Below, in pieces: positions 1-8,501 of a DNA stretch of 64,000 nt. The notes under the pieces were generated by a model that was not told the DNA's origin, did not search any database, and saw only the letters and a list, made by a program, of their open reading frames with translations. The number at the start of each line of letters is the position of its first letter. The first letter of the stretch is position 1. Source of the DNA: Desmonostoc muscorum LEGE 12446 (GTDB taxonomy: Bacteria; Cyanobacteriota; Cyanobacteriia; Cyanobacteriales; Nostocaceae); NCBI RefSeq assembly GCF_015207005.2, contig NZ_JADEXS020000001.1:744001-808000 (forward strand), in the 5' to 3' direction. The translations under genes were made by a program, and so were the position numbers.

Positions 1-150
1 CGTTTTTTGCACTCCTTGGGTGAATGAAAGTGCAGATACGGGTGCGGGGGCTTTTGGTGTTGCAGCAATGGTAAAGTTGCCTGAAAACGGCACTAAACTT
101 AGGAGAATACTCAGAAAAAATCCGATAAGCATGTATGCACGTAGCTTCAT
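1..150 (-). CDS. N-terminus of a secreted protein, cut by window edge
   Basis: An open frame runs leftward from an ATG at 150 and is still open at base 1, so only the first 50 residues are visible. They start MKLRAYMLIGFFLSILLSL and continue through a Pro/Ala-rich stretch (ATPKAPAPVSA). This is a typical Sec signal peptide: a positive n-region, a hydrophobic core and a likely cleavage site near the Ala-rich segment. The mature part is outside the window, so the function cannot be named. No strong ribosome binding site is seen before the ATG. Confidence 0.55.
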   Translation of the reverse strand, partial: MKLRAYMLIGFFLSILLSLVPFSGNFTIAATPKAPAPVSALSFTQGVQKT

Positions 151-588
151 AAGCAGTGGGAATTCAAGTTGATAAAATACAATTTAAGAAGAAATGCCAA
201 ATTTTGACAAAGTTCAAATTAGTTGAATAGCGATCCCCTTTATAAACTGGTAATTATTTCACCGTACAAGTCGTGTTTGGCTCCCGTCCGTTGTAATTAT
301 GTAACCAATTGCCTCTGTAAATTACAGTCCATAGCGATCGCAGTCATCTTCTATCCCGGTTCATTCTCCACTTTCGATGATAGTCTGCGTAACTGGTTTT
401 AAGAGGATGTCTCTTGAAGTATTAAATATTTCGGTTGACCCACAACTTTTTTTCAAACAACCTCTTATAGCTGTGAGCGATGTCTGACAACAAGCTACTC
501 CAATTGGTTCGATAGATATTTTGATTGCAGGAATAGCGATCGCAAGTCCCGCGACTCTTGTCACTCACAATGTCAAGGAATTTTCTAT

Positions 589-679
589 AGGACTTACGCA
601 AAAACTCTCTGAAACTCTTATTTCTTTGTGTCCTTTGCGTCCTTTGCGGTTCGTTTTTTCATAATTTTGCGTAAGTCCT
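589..679. repeat. 91-bp palindromic element, copy 1 (MITE-like)
   Basis: The ends are inverted: AGGACTTACGCAAAA at the left and TTTTGCGTAAGTCCT at the right. The inside contains 'ctttgtgtcctttgcgtcc'. A second copy of the same 91-bp length, in opposite orientation, lies at 23619-23709. Terminal inverted repeats, constant length and dispersed position fit a small non-autonomous element. Confidence 0.75.
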
Positions 680-737
680 GTTCTAGAATCGCGGGACTTG
701 CGATCGCTGACTGGTATTGACTATCCATAACATCTAT

Positions 738-860
738 TCAATTTTCGGTGACTTCGGTTTCAAACTGCACTTGGCGGTACAAATGAGCGTAGGCGTAGCC
801 CGTCGTAGACATCCCTATTTCTACATCTACTGTCCAATTATTACCCTGAGCAAGTTTTAA
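738..860 (-). pseudogene. Decayed 3' end of a Uma2 (DUF820) family gene
   Basis: The minus strand encodes VDVEI, then MSTTGYAYA, then HLYRQVQFETEVTEN and a stop at 738-740. The intact Uma2 gene ending at 2095 has VDVEIAIADLYRQVQFE at the same place. The extra residues come from a dispersed repeat (GCGTAGGCGTAGCCCGTCG core) inserted in frame. No start or N-terminal catalytic part is present, so this is a remnant. Confidence 0.65.
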
Positions 861-1140
861 TGCTCTAGCCTTTGATCTCGCAGATGGTTTCTGGCGATCG
901 CTTCAGCTAGTCCAGCCCATTGTATCCTTGCTGGCTGCTTGGCTTGGACAATGTTGACTCCAACTTCCCTTGTAGGGAAAGGGGAAAATTCAAAGCCTTT
1001 TTACTCTTAGGAAAGAGGTTTTTCAGTTCCCGTAAAAAGTCAGCTAGAGTATATTAGAACTTAGGCAAGATGTGACCTAAAACCTTATTCTTGCGTAGTG
1101 GTAATTCATGAATTACCGCTACCTTTTGTTATCTTTTGCG

Positions 1141-1605
1141 TTAGTCCTGTATCTTGCTGACTAAAGCACGAATATCATCATCAGATAATTGATCTGGACT
1201 ATTTGTAATAATAAGAACTTTTGCAGCCAAAATCTCATGTCCCTCTTCATTTTGATAACGACTACCATGAGCAAAATCAATAACCAGAACACCATGTTCT
1301 TGAGATAAATTAAGCTGATGTGAACCAATAAAATATCTGGTAAGTTCATCACTGTCATTGGTTCCGCTAATTTCAAAAGTTATAGTGGATTTCTCTTCTT
1401 TTAAGGGGAGTGGAGACACTTTCTCAACTGTTATTTTTATTTGAGTTGATCCCCGTAAAGGAATCCATTGGGTCTGAGTTGTACCCTGATTCTGAAAACC
1501 CTTAATCTCGATGATTCTAATAGTTTGGTGATGTAGATTGTTAACCCAGTCACTAATTTTTTTAAGTATATCATCTCTCCCACTTCCCCAAGACAAAATA
1601 GCCAT
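1141..1605 (-). CDS. Hypothetical protein, 154 aa
   Basis: An open frame of 154 residues starting MAILSWGSGRDDILKKISD. Its ATG is preceded by AGGAGATTTCAAA, a good ribosome binding site, which supports a real gene. The protein is soluble and mixed alpha/beta in character, with no signal peptide or membrane segment. It ends in a charged tail with LSDDDIRALVSK. I do not recognise a family. It lies downstream of the broken VapBC-like pair on the same strand, about 60 bp from the toxin stop. Confidence 0.6.
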   Translation of the reverse strand: MAILSWGSGRDDILKKISDWVNNLHHQTIRIIEIKGFQNQGTTQTQWIPLRGSTQIKITVEKVSPLPLKEEKSTITFEISGTNDSDELTRYFIGSHQLNLSQEHGVLVIDFAHGSRYQNEEGHEILAAKVLIITNSPDQLSDDDIRALVSKIQD

Positions 1606-1666
1606 TTTGAAATCTCCTGGTTTATATTCAGTCTAACGTCTGTGAACTCCCTGACTTTCTGAAAAA

Positions 1667-1810
1667 TTATACAACAATTTCCCAAAGACTAGCGATGCTG
1701 AGATAAACGATATCTGCTGTATCGATCGCCATCCTCAGATCATTTCCAAGGCTGGAGTCATTTTCAGTTAGCCAGATAAAGGCATGAGTATCTAAAAGTA
1801 AATCACTCAT
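1667..1810 (-). pseudogene. Truncated VapC-like PIN-domain toxin
   Basis: The frame starts at an ATG whose ATGA overlaps the stop of the antitoxin-like gene. It reads MSDLLLDTHAFIWLTEND, continues to YLSIASLWEIVV and stops after 47 residues. LLDTHxFxW and SxxSxWEI are the first two conserved blocks of VapC PIN-domain RNases, which are normally about 125-135 residues. The conserved acidic residue of DTH and the glutamate of WEI are present, but the C-terminal acidic residues are lost. The remnant is probably inactive. It is too short to have been called as an ordinary gene. Confidence 0.75.
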
Positions 1811-2037
1811 TCCATATATTCCTGAAAAACTTCGAGAGGTTCATCAAAGTCATCAGGCAAAGGTAAAACAAAAGTTCCTTTTAAGATACCAGAGCGACGC
1901 TTTTTTTGTAGTGAACTTTCCTGGGAAACAGCCTTTGAATAATTCTCAACTAAATATTTGGCATAATGCAAGAGTTCTTGTTTAAGTGACTCTGGCATTT
2001 GATCTAGTGTTTGTAAAATTTCTGCATCAATAGTCAT
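1807..2037 (-). CDS. VapB-like antitoxin (DUF2281 type)
   Basis: A 76-residue acidic protein starting MTIDAEILQTLDQMPESL and ending in FDEPLEVFQEYME. Small proteins with this N-terminal helix and a 'GxxKGxFxxPxDFDEPLExF' tail are DUF2281 antitoxins usually coupled to PIN-domain VapC toxins. The next gene overlaps by ATGA, the usual translational coupling of such pairs. The partner toxin is truncated, so this antitoxin looks orphaned. It may still autoregulate or act on another VapC. Confidence 0.75.
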   Translation of the reverse strand: MTIDAEILQTLDQMPESLKQELLHYAKYLVENYSKAVSQESSLQKKRRSGILKGTFVLPLPDDFDEPLEVFQEYME

Positions 2038-2094
2038 GATTTATCCTGAGAAGCTCTGCTCCTCGTAATTGTCTTTGAATTTCTGGAAGGGATT

Positions 2095-2676
2095 TTATTT
2101 TTCAGTGGCTTCTATTTCAAACTGCACTTGTCGGTACAAATCGGCGATCGCTATTTCTACATCCACCGATTCCAGTCGCAATATTTCATCGAAATTATAC
2201 TCCGACAGCACCCATTTACCCTGTTCGCTGCGCCGAAACACTTCCACACCCGGTTGCTCTACTTGTACTAAAACATATTCTTGCAAGGTTGGAGATTGGC
2301 GATATTTGCTAAACTTTTTCCCCCTATCAACTGCTTCTGTTGAAGGTGATAGCACTTCGATAATTAAACAGGGAAATTGTACCAATTCTGGATCGCCATC
2401 GCGCTCATCACAAGTCACTACCACATCTGGATAAAAATACTTTTGCCCCAGTTCTACCTGCACCTTCACATCTACAATGTATACTTCACAGGAGCGATCG
2501 GTTAGGGCATCATCTAGAAGCTTAAAGAAATTTCCGGAAACCCGATTATGGTTGCGTGTACCACCGCTCATCGCTACAACTTCGCCATCCCAATACTCGT
2601 AGCGTTGTTCTTGGGTGGCTTCCCAAACGAGATATTCTTCTGCACTCATCAAAATGCCATCGGGTAAAGCAACCAT
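2095..2676 (-). CDS. Uma2 family (DUF820) restriction-endonuclease-like protein
   Basis: A 193-residue protein with the typical Uma2 opening, MSAEEYLVWEATQEQRYEYWDGEVVAM, followed by GTRNHNRVSGN. The core reads FYPDVVVTCDE, then LIIEVLSPSTEAVDRGKKFSKY and QEYVLVQVEQPGVEVFRR. The D of PDVVV, the E of IEVLS and the downstream K correspond to a PD-(D/E)XK nuclease fold. The family is greatly expanded in cyanobacteria and its role is unclear. It is followed on the same strand by the VapB-like gene, and close paralogues or remnants lie at 738, 2736 and 4211. Confidence 0.85.
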   Translation of the reverse strand: MVALPDGILMSAEEYLVWEATQEQRYEYWDGEVVAMSGGTRNHNRVSGNFFKLLDDALTDRSCEVYIVDVKVQVELGQKYFYPDVVVTCDERDGDPELVQFPCLIIEVLSPSTEAVDRGKKFSKYRQSPTLQEYVLVQVEQPGVEVFRRSEQGKWVLSEYNFDEILRLESVDVEIAIADLYRQVQFEIEATEK

Positions 2677-2735
2677 TTGGTGCGATCAGGGAATAATTTA
2701 CTTTTCTAGGATAGCGAAAACATGCCGAACGCCCC

Positions 2736-3296
2736 CTAGATTTTTCGCAATAATTCTCGAATTATGATCGCGCAATCACCAAAAGCTAAAGGTGAAATTG
2801 TCACATCCTCTGCAAGTATACTCTCACTGTGATAGCCGTCTGGACTGGGAAGACGATACATATACAACTTGCGTCCATTCACATCTAAAATCCAGTACTC
2901 AATAATACCTGATTTAGCATAGGCGATCGCTTTGACTTCGCGATCGTACTTGAGACTGGAATCAGCTATTTCAATCAGTAAAAACACTTCCGAAGCATTG
3001 GGATGGTGATCCTCATAATCTAATGCATTGGGCTTCACCACTGAAATATCTGGTTCTGGTTCCGAGTAATCATCAAGTTGCACTGGTGACTGAATTCTTA
3101 ATAAAACTTTGTCACCCAAGCGTTGACGTAATAACCTTTCTGTGCGGGTAATTGCTGATTCGTGAGCAGTTCCTTTTGCTGACATTTTGATGATTTGTCC
3201 CGCTATTAATTCTAAGCGTTCCTCAGGATGAAAAATTCCCGCTTCCGCCATTTTGTGATATTCTTCGACACTAATTAGGCGAATATTGGTCAGCAT
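2736..3296 (-). CDS. Uma2 family (DUF820) restriction-endonuclease-like protein
   Basis: The protein is 186 residues from the ATG at 3296 (MLTNIRLISVEEYHKMAEAG). A GTG 9 bases upstream is in frame but less likely. Conserved blocks are EERLELIAGQIIKMSAKGTAHE, EPEPDISVV, VFLLIEIADSSLKYDREVKAIAYA and IEYWILDVNGRKLYMYR, giving a D...ExxxxxxxxD-K core of the PD-(D/E)XK type. Just upstream is a duplicated fragment of the uvrB 3' end. This suggests the gene originally followed uvrB directly, and that the pair was partly duplicated. Confidence 0.85.
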   Translation of the reverse strand: MLTNIRLISVEEYHKMAEAGIFHPEERLELIAGQIIKMSAKGTAHESAITRTERLLRQRLGDKVLLRIQSPVQLDDYSEPEPDISVVKPNALDYEDHHPNASEVFLLIEIADSSLKYDREVKAIAYAKSGIIEYWILDVNGRKLYMYRLPSPDGYHSESILAEDVTISPLAFGDCAIIIRELLRKI

Positions 3297-3350
3297 AAGA
3301 ATCACGTTAACGTCCTAACATTTTATCCCGCAAATGTTTAATGCGATCGC
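3292..3350 (-). pseudogene. Duplicated fragment of the uvrB 3' end
   Basis: These 59 bases match 4384-4442 almost base for base, at a constant offset of 1092. The copy encodes [11 protein letters not shown] and a stop, compared with [11 protein letters not shown] and a stop in real uvrB. The segment also includes the start of the following Uma2 gene. It is the scar of a tandem duplication, not a functional gene. Confidence 0.8.
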
Positions 3351-3474
3351 CGAAGCAAGTCATTAACGGCTCAAATCATCGGCGGCAGATGATCTTTTCC
3401 CTCCAGCAGCAGCTTTCGTCCGTCCGTTTCGCTGACGTGTTAGCTGGCGATTGGCAGCAATGCTAAAAAAGACC

Positions 3475-4131
3475 TTAAAACATTTTCTCATTACGAATCC
3501 AACTTGGATGAACAAGATCAATAAGAACTTTTCCAGCCCAAGGCTCATTAAGTGAGGGATTTATCATATCTGGCGCTCCATCAAAAACCTGCCGAGTTGC
3601 ACGTAAAATCTTAATCCTGTGTTGCAATTCCAAGACAAGATGTTGATGTTCACGAGGGAGTACCTTGTAGTGGCTCCATGTTTCAAAAATATGTTTAGCC
3701 AGTTCAGGAGAGCAAGCAAACCACTCACCTTGTCGCCTATCTGATTCAAAACGTTTGTGGAGTTTTCTCTCTACTTTAGAACCTCCTGGTTCAAGCGCAT
3801 GAACAATTAGTTGCCCAGATGTTCCAGTTCGTAAATTCTGTAATCGACGCAGAACATCCTTGGTTCTTCCAATCTTGATCTGAAGCCCAGAGTAGGGATG
3901 ACCATTGGCAGGGGGGCCTGGCCAAGTCTCTGGAACAGAAAGAATATAGTAAATACTTTCAACAGTTCCATACGGAAGCTTCTCAAACCAATCAATCCAC
4001 TTTCGCGCATCCTCTGTAGCTTGATGCTGGGTAGGGTATTTGTAGGTAGAGTAGAAAATTTCTCTCTCAGGATCGGCAACCTCTCCAATGTATTGACCAG
4101 AATCGTCGCACTTGACCTCTACTTGAAACAT
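3475..4131 (-). CDS. GIY-YIG-like (T5orf172/MUG113) domain protein
   Basis: A 218-residue protein. The central part has IKIGRTKDVLRRLQNLRTGT, then a conserved Glu in VERKLHKRF and RRQGEWFACSPE. This order (IKIGxT, RxxxLxxG, E..lH..F, GEWF) is that of the T5orf172/MUG113 branch of GIY-YIG nuclease-like domains. The N-terminus has no recognised domain. The role may be DNA processing or an element-borne nuclease. The gene lies between the duplicated uvrB 3' fragment and a Uma2 remnant, so it probably arrived or was trapped with that rearrangement. Confidence 0.7.
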   Translation of the reverse strand: MFQVEVKCDDSGQYIGEVADPEREIFYSTYKYPTQHQATEDARKWIDWFEKLPYGTVESIYYILSVPETWPGPPANGHPYSGLQIKIGRTKDVLRRLQNLRTGTSGQLIVHALEPGGSKVERKLHKRFESDRRQGEWFACSPELAKHIFETWSHYKVLPREHQHLVLELQHRIKILRATRQVFDGAPDMINPSLNEPWAGKVLIDLVHPSWIRNEKMF

Positions 4132-4210
4132 TTCGATATTACCTTCGATTACTTTCTAATCGAATTTAACCTTTGTCTCTAGGCTTTGTCTTCTAGGGAA
4201 AATTTTCCCA

Positions 4211-4383
4211 GCCACATCCTCTGCAAATATGCTCTCACTGTTTATTAGGCGAATAATAGCAAGACCATCTGGTTCTGGTTCCGAGCAATCATCAAGTTGC
4301 ACTGGTGACTGGATTCTTAATAAAACTTTGTCACATAAGGGTTGACGTAATAACCTTTATGTGACGGTAATTGCTGATTCGTG
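4211..4383 (-). pseudogene. Decayed Uma2 gene with internal deletions
   Basis: Blocks of this stretch match the Uma2 gene at 2736-3296 in the same order. These include 'ctggttctggttccgag', 'aatcatcaagttgcactggt' and 'ttgctgattcgtgagca', but with large internal deletions and point changes. It lies directly downstream of uvrB, where the intact copy lies relative to the duplicated uvrB fragment. Confidence 0.8.
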
Positions 4384-4398
4384 AGCATAAGAATCACG

Positions 4399-6396
4399 TT
4401 AATGTCCCAGCATTTTATCTCGCAAATGTTTAATGCGATCGCGCAATTTTGCCGCCTCTTCAAATTCCAGTTTCTTCGCCGCTTCTTTCATCTGCACTTC
4501 TAACAGAGTAATCAATTGGGGAATCTGTTCTAACGGTAGTTCATCTAGATGTTCATCTACAACTTTCAAATCAGTTGCATTCAACCGCCGAGATACATCT
4601 AAAAAAGCCAAAATCGCATTACTTGATTTTTTCACAATCGGTTGCGGTGTAATTCCATGCAGTCGATTATGTGCCGTTTGAATCCCCCGCCGCCTGTCTG
4701 TTTCATCAATGGCTTTAATCATGCTACCTGTCAGATTATCGGCATACAAAATCGCTTGTCCCTGGACGTGACGCGCGGCTCTACCAATAGTTTGAATTAA
4801 GGAACGCTCGGTTCGCAAGAAACCTTCTTTATCTGCATCCATAATTGCTACTAAGGAAACTTCAGGTAAATCCAACCCTTCCCGCAGTAAATTCACACCA
4901 ACCAAAACATCAAATTTTCCCTCGCGCAAGTTCTGCAAAATCTCAATGCGCTCAATAGAAGTAATCTCGGAATGTAAATACCGTACCCTGATACTACGCT
5001 CTTGCAAATATTCTGTTAAATCTTCCGCCATGCGTTTGGTTAGTGTGGTAATTAACACTCTTTCATGGCGATCGGCTCTATCTTTAATTTCTCCCAACAA
5101 ATCATCAATTTGTCCTTCTGTAGGACGCACAGAAATTTCTGGATCAACCACCCCAGTTGGTCGAATTACTTGTTCAACTACATTGTCTTCAGAAATTTCT
5201 AATTCCCAATTTCCTGGAGTTGCTGAAACAAAAATACACTGATTCACCTTTTGCCAAAATTCTTCTGCTTTTAAAGGGCGGTTATCAGCAGCGCTAGGAA
5301 GCCGAAATCCATGATCGATTAAAACTTTTTTTCTCGCTTGGTCGCCATTATACATACCCCGAATTTGGGGGACGGTAACGTGAGATTCATCGATAACTAA
5401 TAGCCAATCTTTGGGAAAATAATCAATTAAACATTCTGGTGGTTCTCCAGCTTGTCTTCCTGCCAAATGACGGGAATAGTTCTCGACGCCATTACAATAA
5501 CCAACTTGACCCAACATTTCTAAGTCGTAACGTGTCCGCTGATCTATGCGTTGCGCTTCTAATAATTTCCCGGCTTGTTCTAAGTCTAATTTTTGCTGTT
5601 TTAATTCTGCGGCAATGTCTTGACAAGCTACTTCTAAGCGCTCTTCTGGGGTGACAAAGTGACGCGCAGGGTAGACATTTACAGCTTCTAAACTTTTAAG
5701 AATTTCACCAGTTACGGGGTCAATATAACGAATCGCATCTATTTCATCACCAAAGAATTCGACGCGAATAATTCGGTCTTCATAAGCTGGGCCAATTTCT
5801 AAAACATCACCCCGGACGCGAAATTTTCCCCGGCCCATTTCTATGTCGTTGCGGCTATATTGAACATTTGCCAAATCTCGTAAAATTTGACGTTGATTTA
5901 CTTCCATACCTATCTGGAGGGGGATGGCAGCTTTGAGATATTCTGCTGGCATTCCTAGACCGTAGATGCAACTGATGGAAGCAACCACAATGACATCACG
6001 GCGTTCAAAAAGCGATCGCGTTGCTGAATGCCGCAACATATCTATTTCATCATTAATTGCCGCCGTTTTTTCAATATAAGTATCGGTGACGGGAATATAA
6101 GCTTCTGGCTGATAGTAATCGTAGTAGCTGACGAAATACTCAACTGCGTTGTTAGGAAAGAACTCTCGCAGTTCGTTACAAAGTTGTGCAGCTAGGGTTT
6201 TGTTGTGCGCCAGGACTAAAGTAGGCTTGCCAATTTTCTCAATTACTGCTGCTACTGAAAATGTCTTGCCTGTTCCCGTGGCACCTAGTAAAGTTTGATA
6301 ACGGTTGCCAGCTTTGATACTAGCACTGAGTTGGGCGATCGCTTGTGGTTGATCGCCTGTCGGACTAAAGGGAGCTTGAAGACAAAATTCTGTCAT
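4399..6396 (-). CDS. uvrB: Excinuclease ABC subunit B
   Basis: UvrB, the damage-verification helicase of nucleotide excision repair, is loaded by UvrA and recruits UvrC. The protein has 665 residues, normal for the family. The Walker A motif GATGTGKT is at residues 38-45. The beta-hairpin segment [12 protein letters not shown] follows, then helicase motifs including VIDESHVT, and [16 protein letters not shown]. The C-terminal UVR domain ([21 protein letters not shown]) binds UvrC. It starts at an ATG and ends at the point where a Uma2 remnant begins. Confidence 0.97.
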   Translation of the reverse strand: MTEFCLQAPFSPTGDQPQAIAQLSASIKAGNRYQTLLGATGTGKTFSVAAVIEKIGKPTLVLAHNKTLAAQLCNELREFFPNNAVEYFVSYYDYYQPEAYIPVTDTYIEKTAAINDEIDMLRHSATRSLFERRDVIVVASISCIYGLGMPAEYLKAAIPLQIGMEVNQRQILRDLANVQYSRNDIEMGRGKFRVRGDVLEIGPAYEDRIIRVEFFGDEIDAIRYIDPVTGEILKSLEAVNVYPARHFVTPEERLEVACQDIAAELKQQKLDLEQAGKLLEAQRIDQRTRYDLEMLGQVGYCNGVENYSRHLAGRQAGEPPECLIDYFPKDWLLVIDESHVTVPQIRGMYNGDQARKKVLIDHGFRLPSAADNRPLKAEEFWQKVNQCIFVSATPGNWELEISEDNVVEQVIRPTGVVDPEISVRPTEGQIDDLLGEIKDRADRHERVLITTLTKRMAEDLTEYLQERSIRVRYLHSEITSIERIEILQNLREGKFDVLVGVNLLREGLDLPEVSLVAIMDADKEGFLRTERSLIQTIGRAARHVQGQAILYADNLTGSMIKAIDETDRRRGIQTAHNRLHGITPQPIVKKSSNAILAFLDVSRRLNATDLKVVDEHLDELPLEQIPQLITLLEVQMKEAAKKLEFEEAAKLRDRIKHLRDKMLGH

Positions 6397-6645
6397 ACAG
6401 TTTTGCTGGAAATACCCTGTCTCATGGTGACGATTTCACGCCCTATATATTGTAGCTCGGTAATTCAGCCACTAAAAAGCAATAATACTTTACAAAGTTT
6501 AACTATTTTAATTTACTTATGTATAAGTTTTAAAGATACTTATACCTATATGATGTTTTTTAAGGTTAAACTCTCATATATAGGAAAAAATTTATCTTTC
6601 CTTAATTATCGTAAAATTCAATTAATAAACCAGAGGTGTTGGCTT

Positions 6646-7113
6646 ATGAGTATTAGCAGCGCTGCCAAGGGAACCAGTTCTCGGCAAAACAATGCAAAAT
6701 TAAAAGAGGAAACTACAGTGGAAGTTGAGAATCAGCAAGACCAGAGCTTGAATGGAAATCAAGTCGAGTCGGTTAGTGAAGCTTCAGCGCCAGAAACTCG
6801 TGGAACACTTGCCATTGCTGGAGTTCGTCCCATAGGCGCTAGCGACTTGGAAGTTGCGGAAAAACTTTCTATTGCTGGAGTCCGTCCCGTTAGCATCAGT
6901 AAATTGGAAGTTGTTGAAACCTACAACTCAATGGGTATTCGTCCAATTGGCGCTAATACATTCCAAGTTGTTGAAAGTATTAACCTCTCTGGAATTCGTC
7001 CAATTAGCTCAAGTTCATTAGTAGTATCTGAAAACTATTCAATCTTTGGTAACCGTCCAATAGCATCAAATGAAATTGACGATTCTGCAAACCTCATGGG
7101 TTTTCTAGACTAG
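6646..7113 (+). CDS. Protein with five 19-residue GxRPI repeats
   Basis: I take the ATG at 6646 because AGAGGTG lies at good spacing before it. The frame upstream is open but covers AT-rich non-coding DNA. The 155-residue product has a polar, disordered N-terminus (residues 1-52) rich in Gln, Asn, Ser and Glu. Five consecutive 19-residue units follow at residues 53-147, each with G(V/I/N)RP(I/V) and a following L/F.V motif, then a short tail ANLMGFLD. There is no signal peptide or membrane segment. I do not recognise the family. A clear terminator follows at 7142. Confidence 0.75.
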   Translation: MSISSAAKGTSSRQNNAKLKEETTVEVENQQDQSLNGNQVESVSEASAPETRGTLAIAGVRPIGASDLEVAEKLSIAGVRPVSISKLEVVETYNSMGIRPIGANTFQVVESINLSGIRPISSSSLVVSENYSIFGNRPIASNEIDDSANLMGFLD

Positions 7114-7141
7114 ACCAAAAAAATATCCCCATAACTTTATT

Positions 7142-7174
7142 AACCCAGTTTCTCTATGGAACTGGGTTTTTTAG
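7142..7174 (+). terminator. Rho-independent terminator
   Basis: The arms AACCCAGTT and AACTGGGTT flank a 9-base loop and are followed by TTTT. It lies 28 bases after the stop of the GxRPI repeat gene. Confidence 0.85.
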
Positions 7175-7292
7175 TTTCAAGAATTCAAAGATATTTGTAT
7201 TTGTTCTATGTCTTTTAGCATAGGTAACTCAGCTTTGATTATTTAAATTTACCTTGAAACAATAGCTAGGATGCTTACTAAAATTACTTTTC

Positions 7293-7322
7293 AGAATTCT
7301 GAATTCTGAATTCTGAATTCTA
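7293..7322. repeat. Heptamer tandem repeat (GAATTCT)n
   Basis: Four tandem copies of GAATTCT/A, in the gap before the CsbD gene. Confidence 0.8.
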
Positions 7323-7456
7323 ATTTTTTTAATATGCCTTCTGGTGGAAGGCTTTAGCAAAAACCTTAAGTTAGGGTGTAAGGGTAATAACAAAAGATTT
7401 CAAAGTTAGTTTATAGCTTTGAAATAAACTTTTCATCAAATAATCAGGAGTATCAA

Positions 7457-7639
7457 ATGAGTTTAGAAGAACGTGCTAAAGCGGCTGCTAAAAATGTTGA
7501 AGGTAAAGCCCAAGAAGCAGCAGGAAAAGTTACTGGAGATCCACAAGCCCAAGCAGAAGGTAAAGCAAAACAAGCTGAAAGTGAAGTGCGTCACGGTATC
7601 GAAGACGTGAAAGAAAATATCAAGAAAAAGGTTGACTAA
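7457..7639 (+). CDS. CsbD family stress-response protein
   Basis: A 60-residue, very charged, helix-forming protein (MSLEERAKAAAKNVEGKAQE, later GKVTGDPQAQAEGKAKQAE). The repeated 'GKxQEAxGKxTGDxxxxAEGKxxQ' pattern is the signature of the CsbD family of small hydrophilic stress proteins. The ribosome binding site AGGAG precedes the ATG by 6 bases. The exact biochemical role is unknown. It stands first in a same-strand group with the lipoprotein at 7947 and the conserved protein at 8502, each with its own ribosome binding site. Confidence 0.9.
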   Translation: MSLEERAKAAAKNVEGKAQEAAGKVTGDPQAQAEGKAKQAESEVRHGIEDVKENIKKKVD

Positions 7640-7946
7640 AGTTGATATTTATTTTGCAGAAACCTAGAAATATAACCGGGGTGCATCAGTAAATTTTTGC
7701 AAAATAAATATCAGATGTTTAATAGCCAAGCTCAACTCACTTTATATTCCATAAACCAGGGATAAAAAAGGGTACCAGCTTGATTTGCAGAACTCATGTA
7801 GAGACGTGTTTAATCACGTCTTTACACTTGCTAGACCATTTTTTCTAAATATTCATTTGTAAAAATTAAAACCTTAGAAATTTAATTAATTGGAATATAC
7901 GAGGTATTTAGTTCATTATTCAAGGTGTTTTCTTAGGAGCGAAAAA

Positions 7947-8387
7947 ATGACGTTACTTCAACAAAGTCGCAAAATATTGGCGACTTTCGTTTTAATTTTA
8001 GTGCTGATGATAACTACTGCTTGTAGCGGTGGTACAGTGTCACAAGTTGACCGCACAACAACCCCGCCAGCCATTGGTCGAGATGTCGCTTATGCAGAAT
8101 TAGAGCGAGGCAATACCCCAGGAGGACAATCTTTTGGTAACTGGGTTGTGCAAACATCTCAAGGATTAATTCAGGATGCTTATGTACGTGATAACAACAA
8201 ACTAGGTGTTGTGATTTCTCCTAAAGTTAGTCCTAACGAAGTGCGACCATTAGCAAAATCACTAGTTCAGGGTTTTCGGAAGAACTTTCCTAATCAAGAC
8301 TTAAAGGTTTTAGTTTATGCGCCTGACAAGAAATTGATTTTGACTACTGAGTATGACGTTCAAACCAATCAAGTTAAGTATAGCTAA
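7947..8387 (+). CDS. Small putative lipoprotein, 146 aa
   Basis: The ATG at 7947 is chosen because TTAGGAGCGAAAAA precedes it. The frame extends upstream but without a binding site. The N-terminus is MTLLQQSRKILATFVLILVL followed by MITTACSGG, a signal peptide with a lipobox-like Cys. The remaining roughly 115 residues are soluble (VAYAELERGNTPGGQSFGNW and NEVRPLAKSLVQGFRKNFP). I do not recognise a domain. It is likely anchored in the membrane facing the periplasm. Confidence 0.7.
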   Translation: MTLLQQSRKILATFVLILVLMITTACSGGTVSQVDRTTTPPAIGRDVAYAELERGNTPGGQSFGNWVVQTSQGLIQDAYVRDNNKLGVVISPKVSPNEVRPLAKSLVQGFRKNFPNQDLKVLVYAPDKKLILTTEYDVQTNQVKYS

Positions 8388-8501
8388 TTGCTGTATTTAC
8401 AATGAAAAATTGAAGAAGTTTTGATGAATTGAAGTTTGGAATTATGGCTTGTAAATACCAGCCACCAAAATAATTTGACCAAAAAAAAGGAGATAAGTAA
8501 A

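Larger units (their letters stand above)
151..1140. other. Gene-poor stretch with repeats and gene remnants
   Basis: About 1 kb without a convincing intact gene. It holds HIP1 octamers near 333 and 538, a 91-bp palindromic element at 589-679, and the decayed 3' end of a Uma2-type gene at 738-860. Next to that, a short minus-strand open stretch stops at 857-859 (its tail reads QWAGLAEAIARNHLRDQ) and may be another gene remnant. Confidence 0.5.

Noticed and set aside
361..564. 67-codon minus-strand frame
   Set aside because: No binding site, no recognisable content, and it overlaps HIP1-containing intergenic DNA next to a palindromic element.
851..975. Short minus-strand open tail reading QWAGLAEAIARNHLRDQ
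   Set aside because: It looks protein-like and may be a gene relic, but it has no start and no recognisable family, so it was not called.
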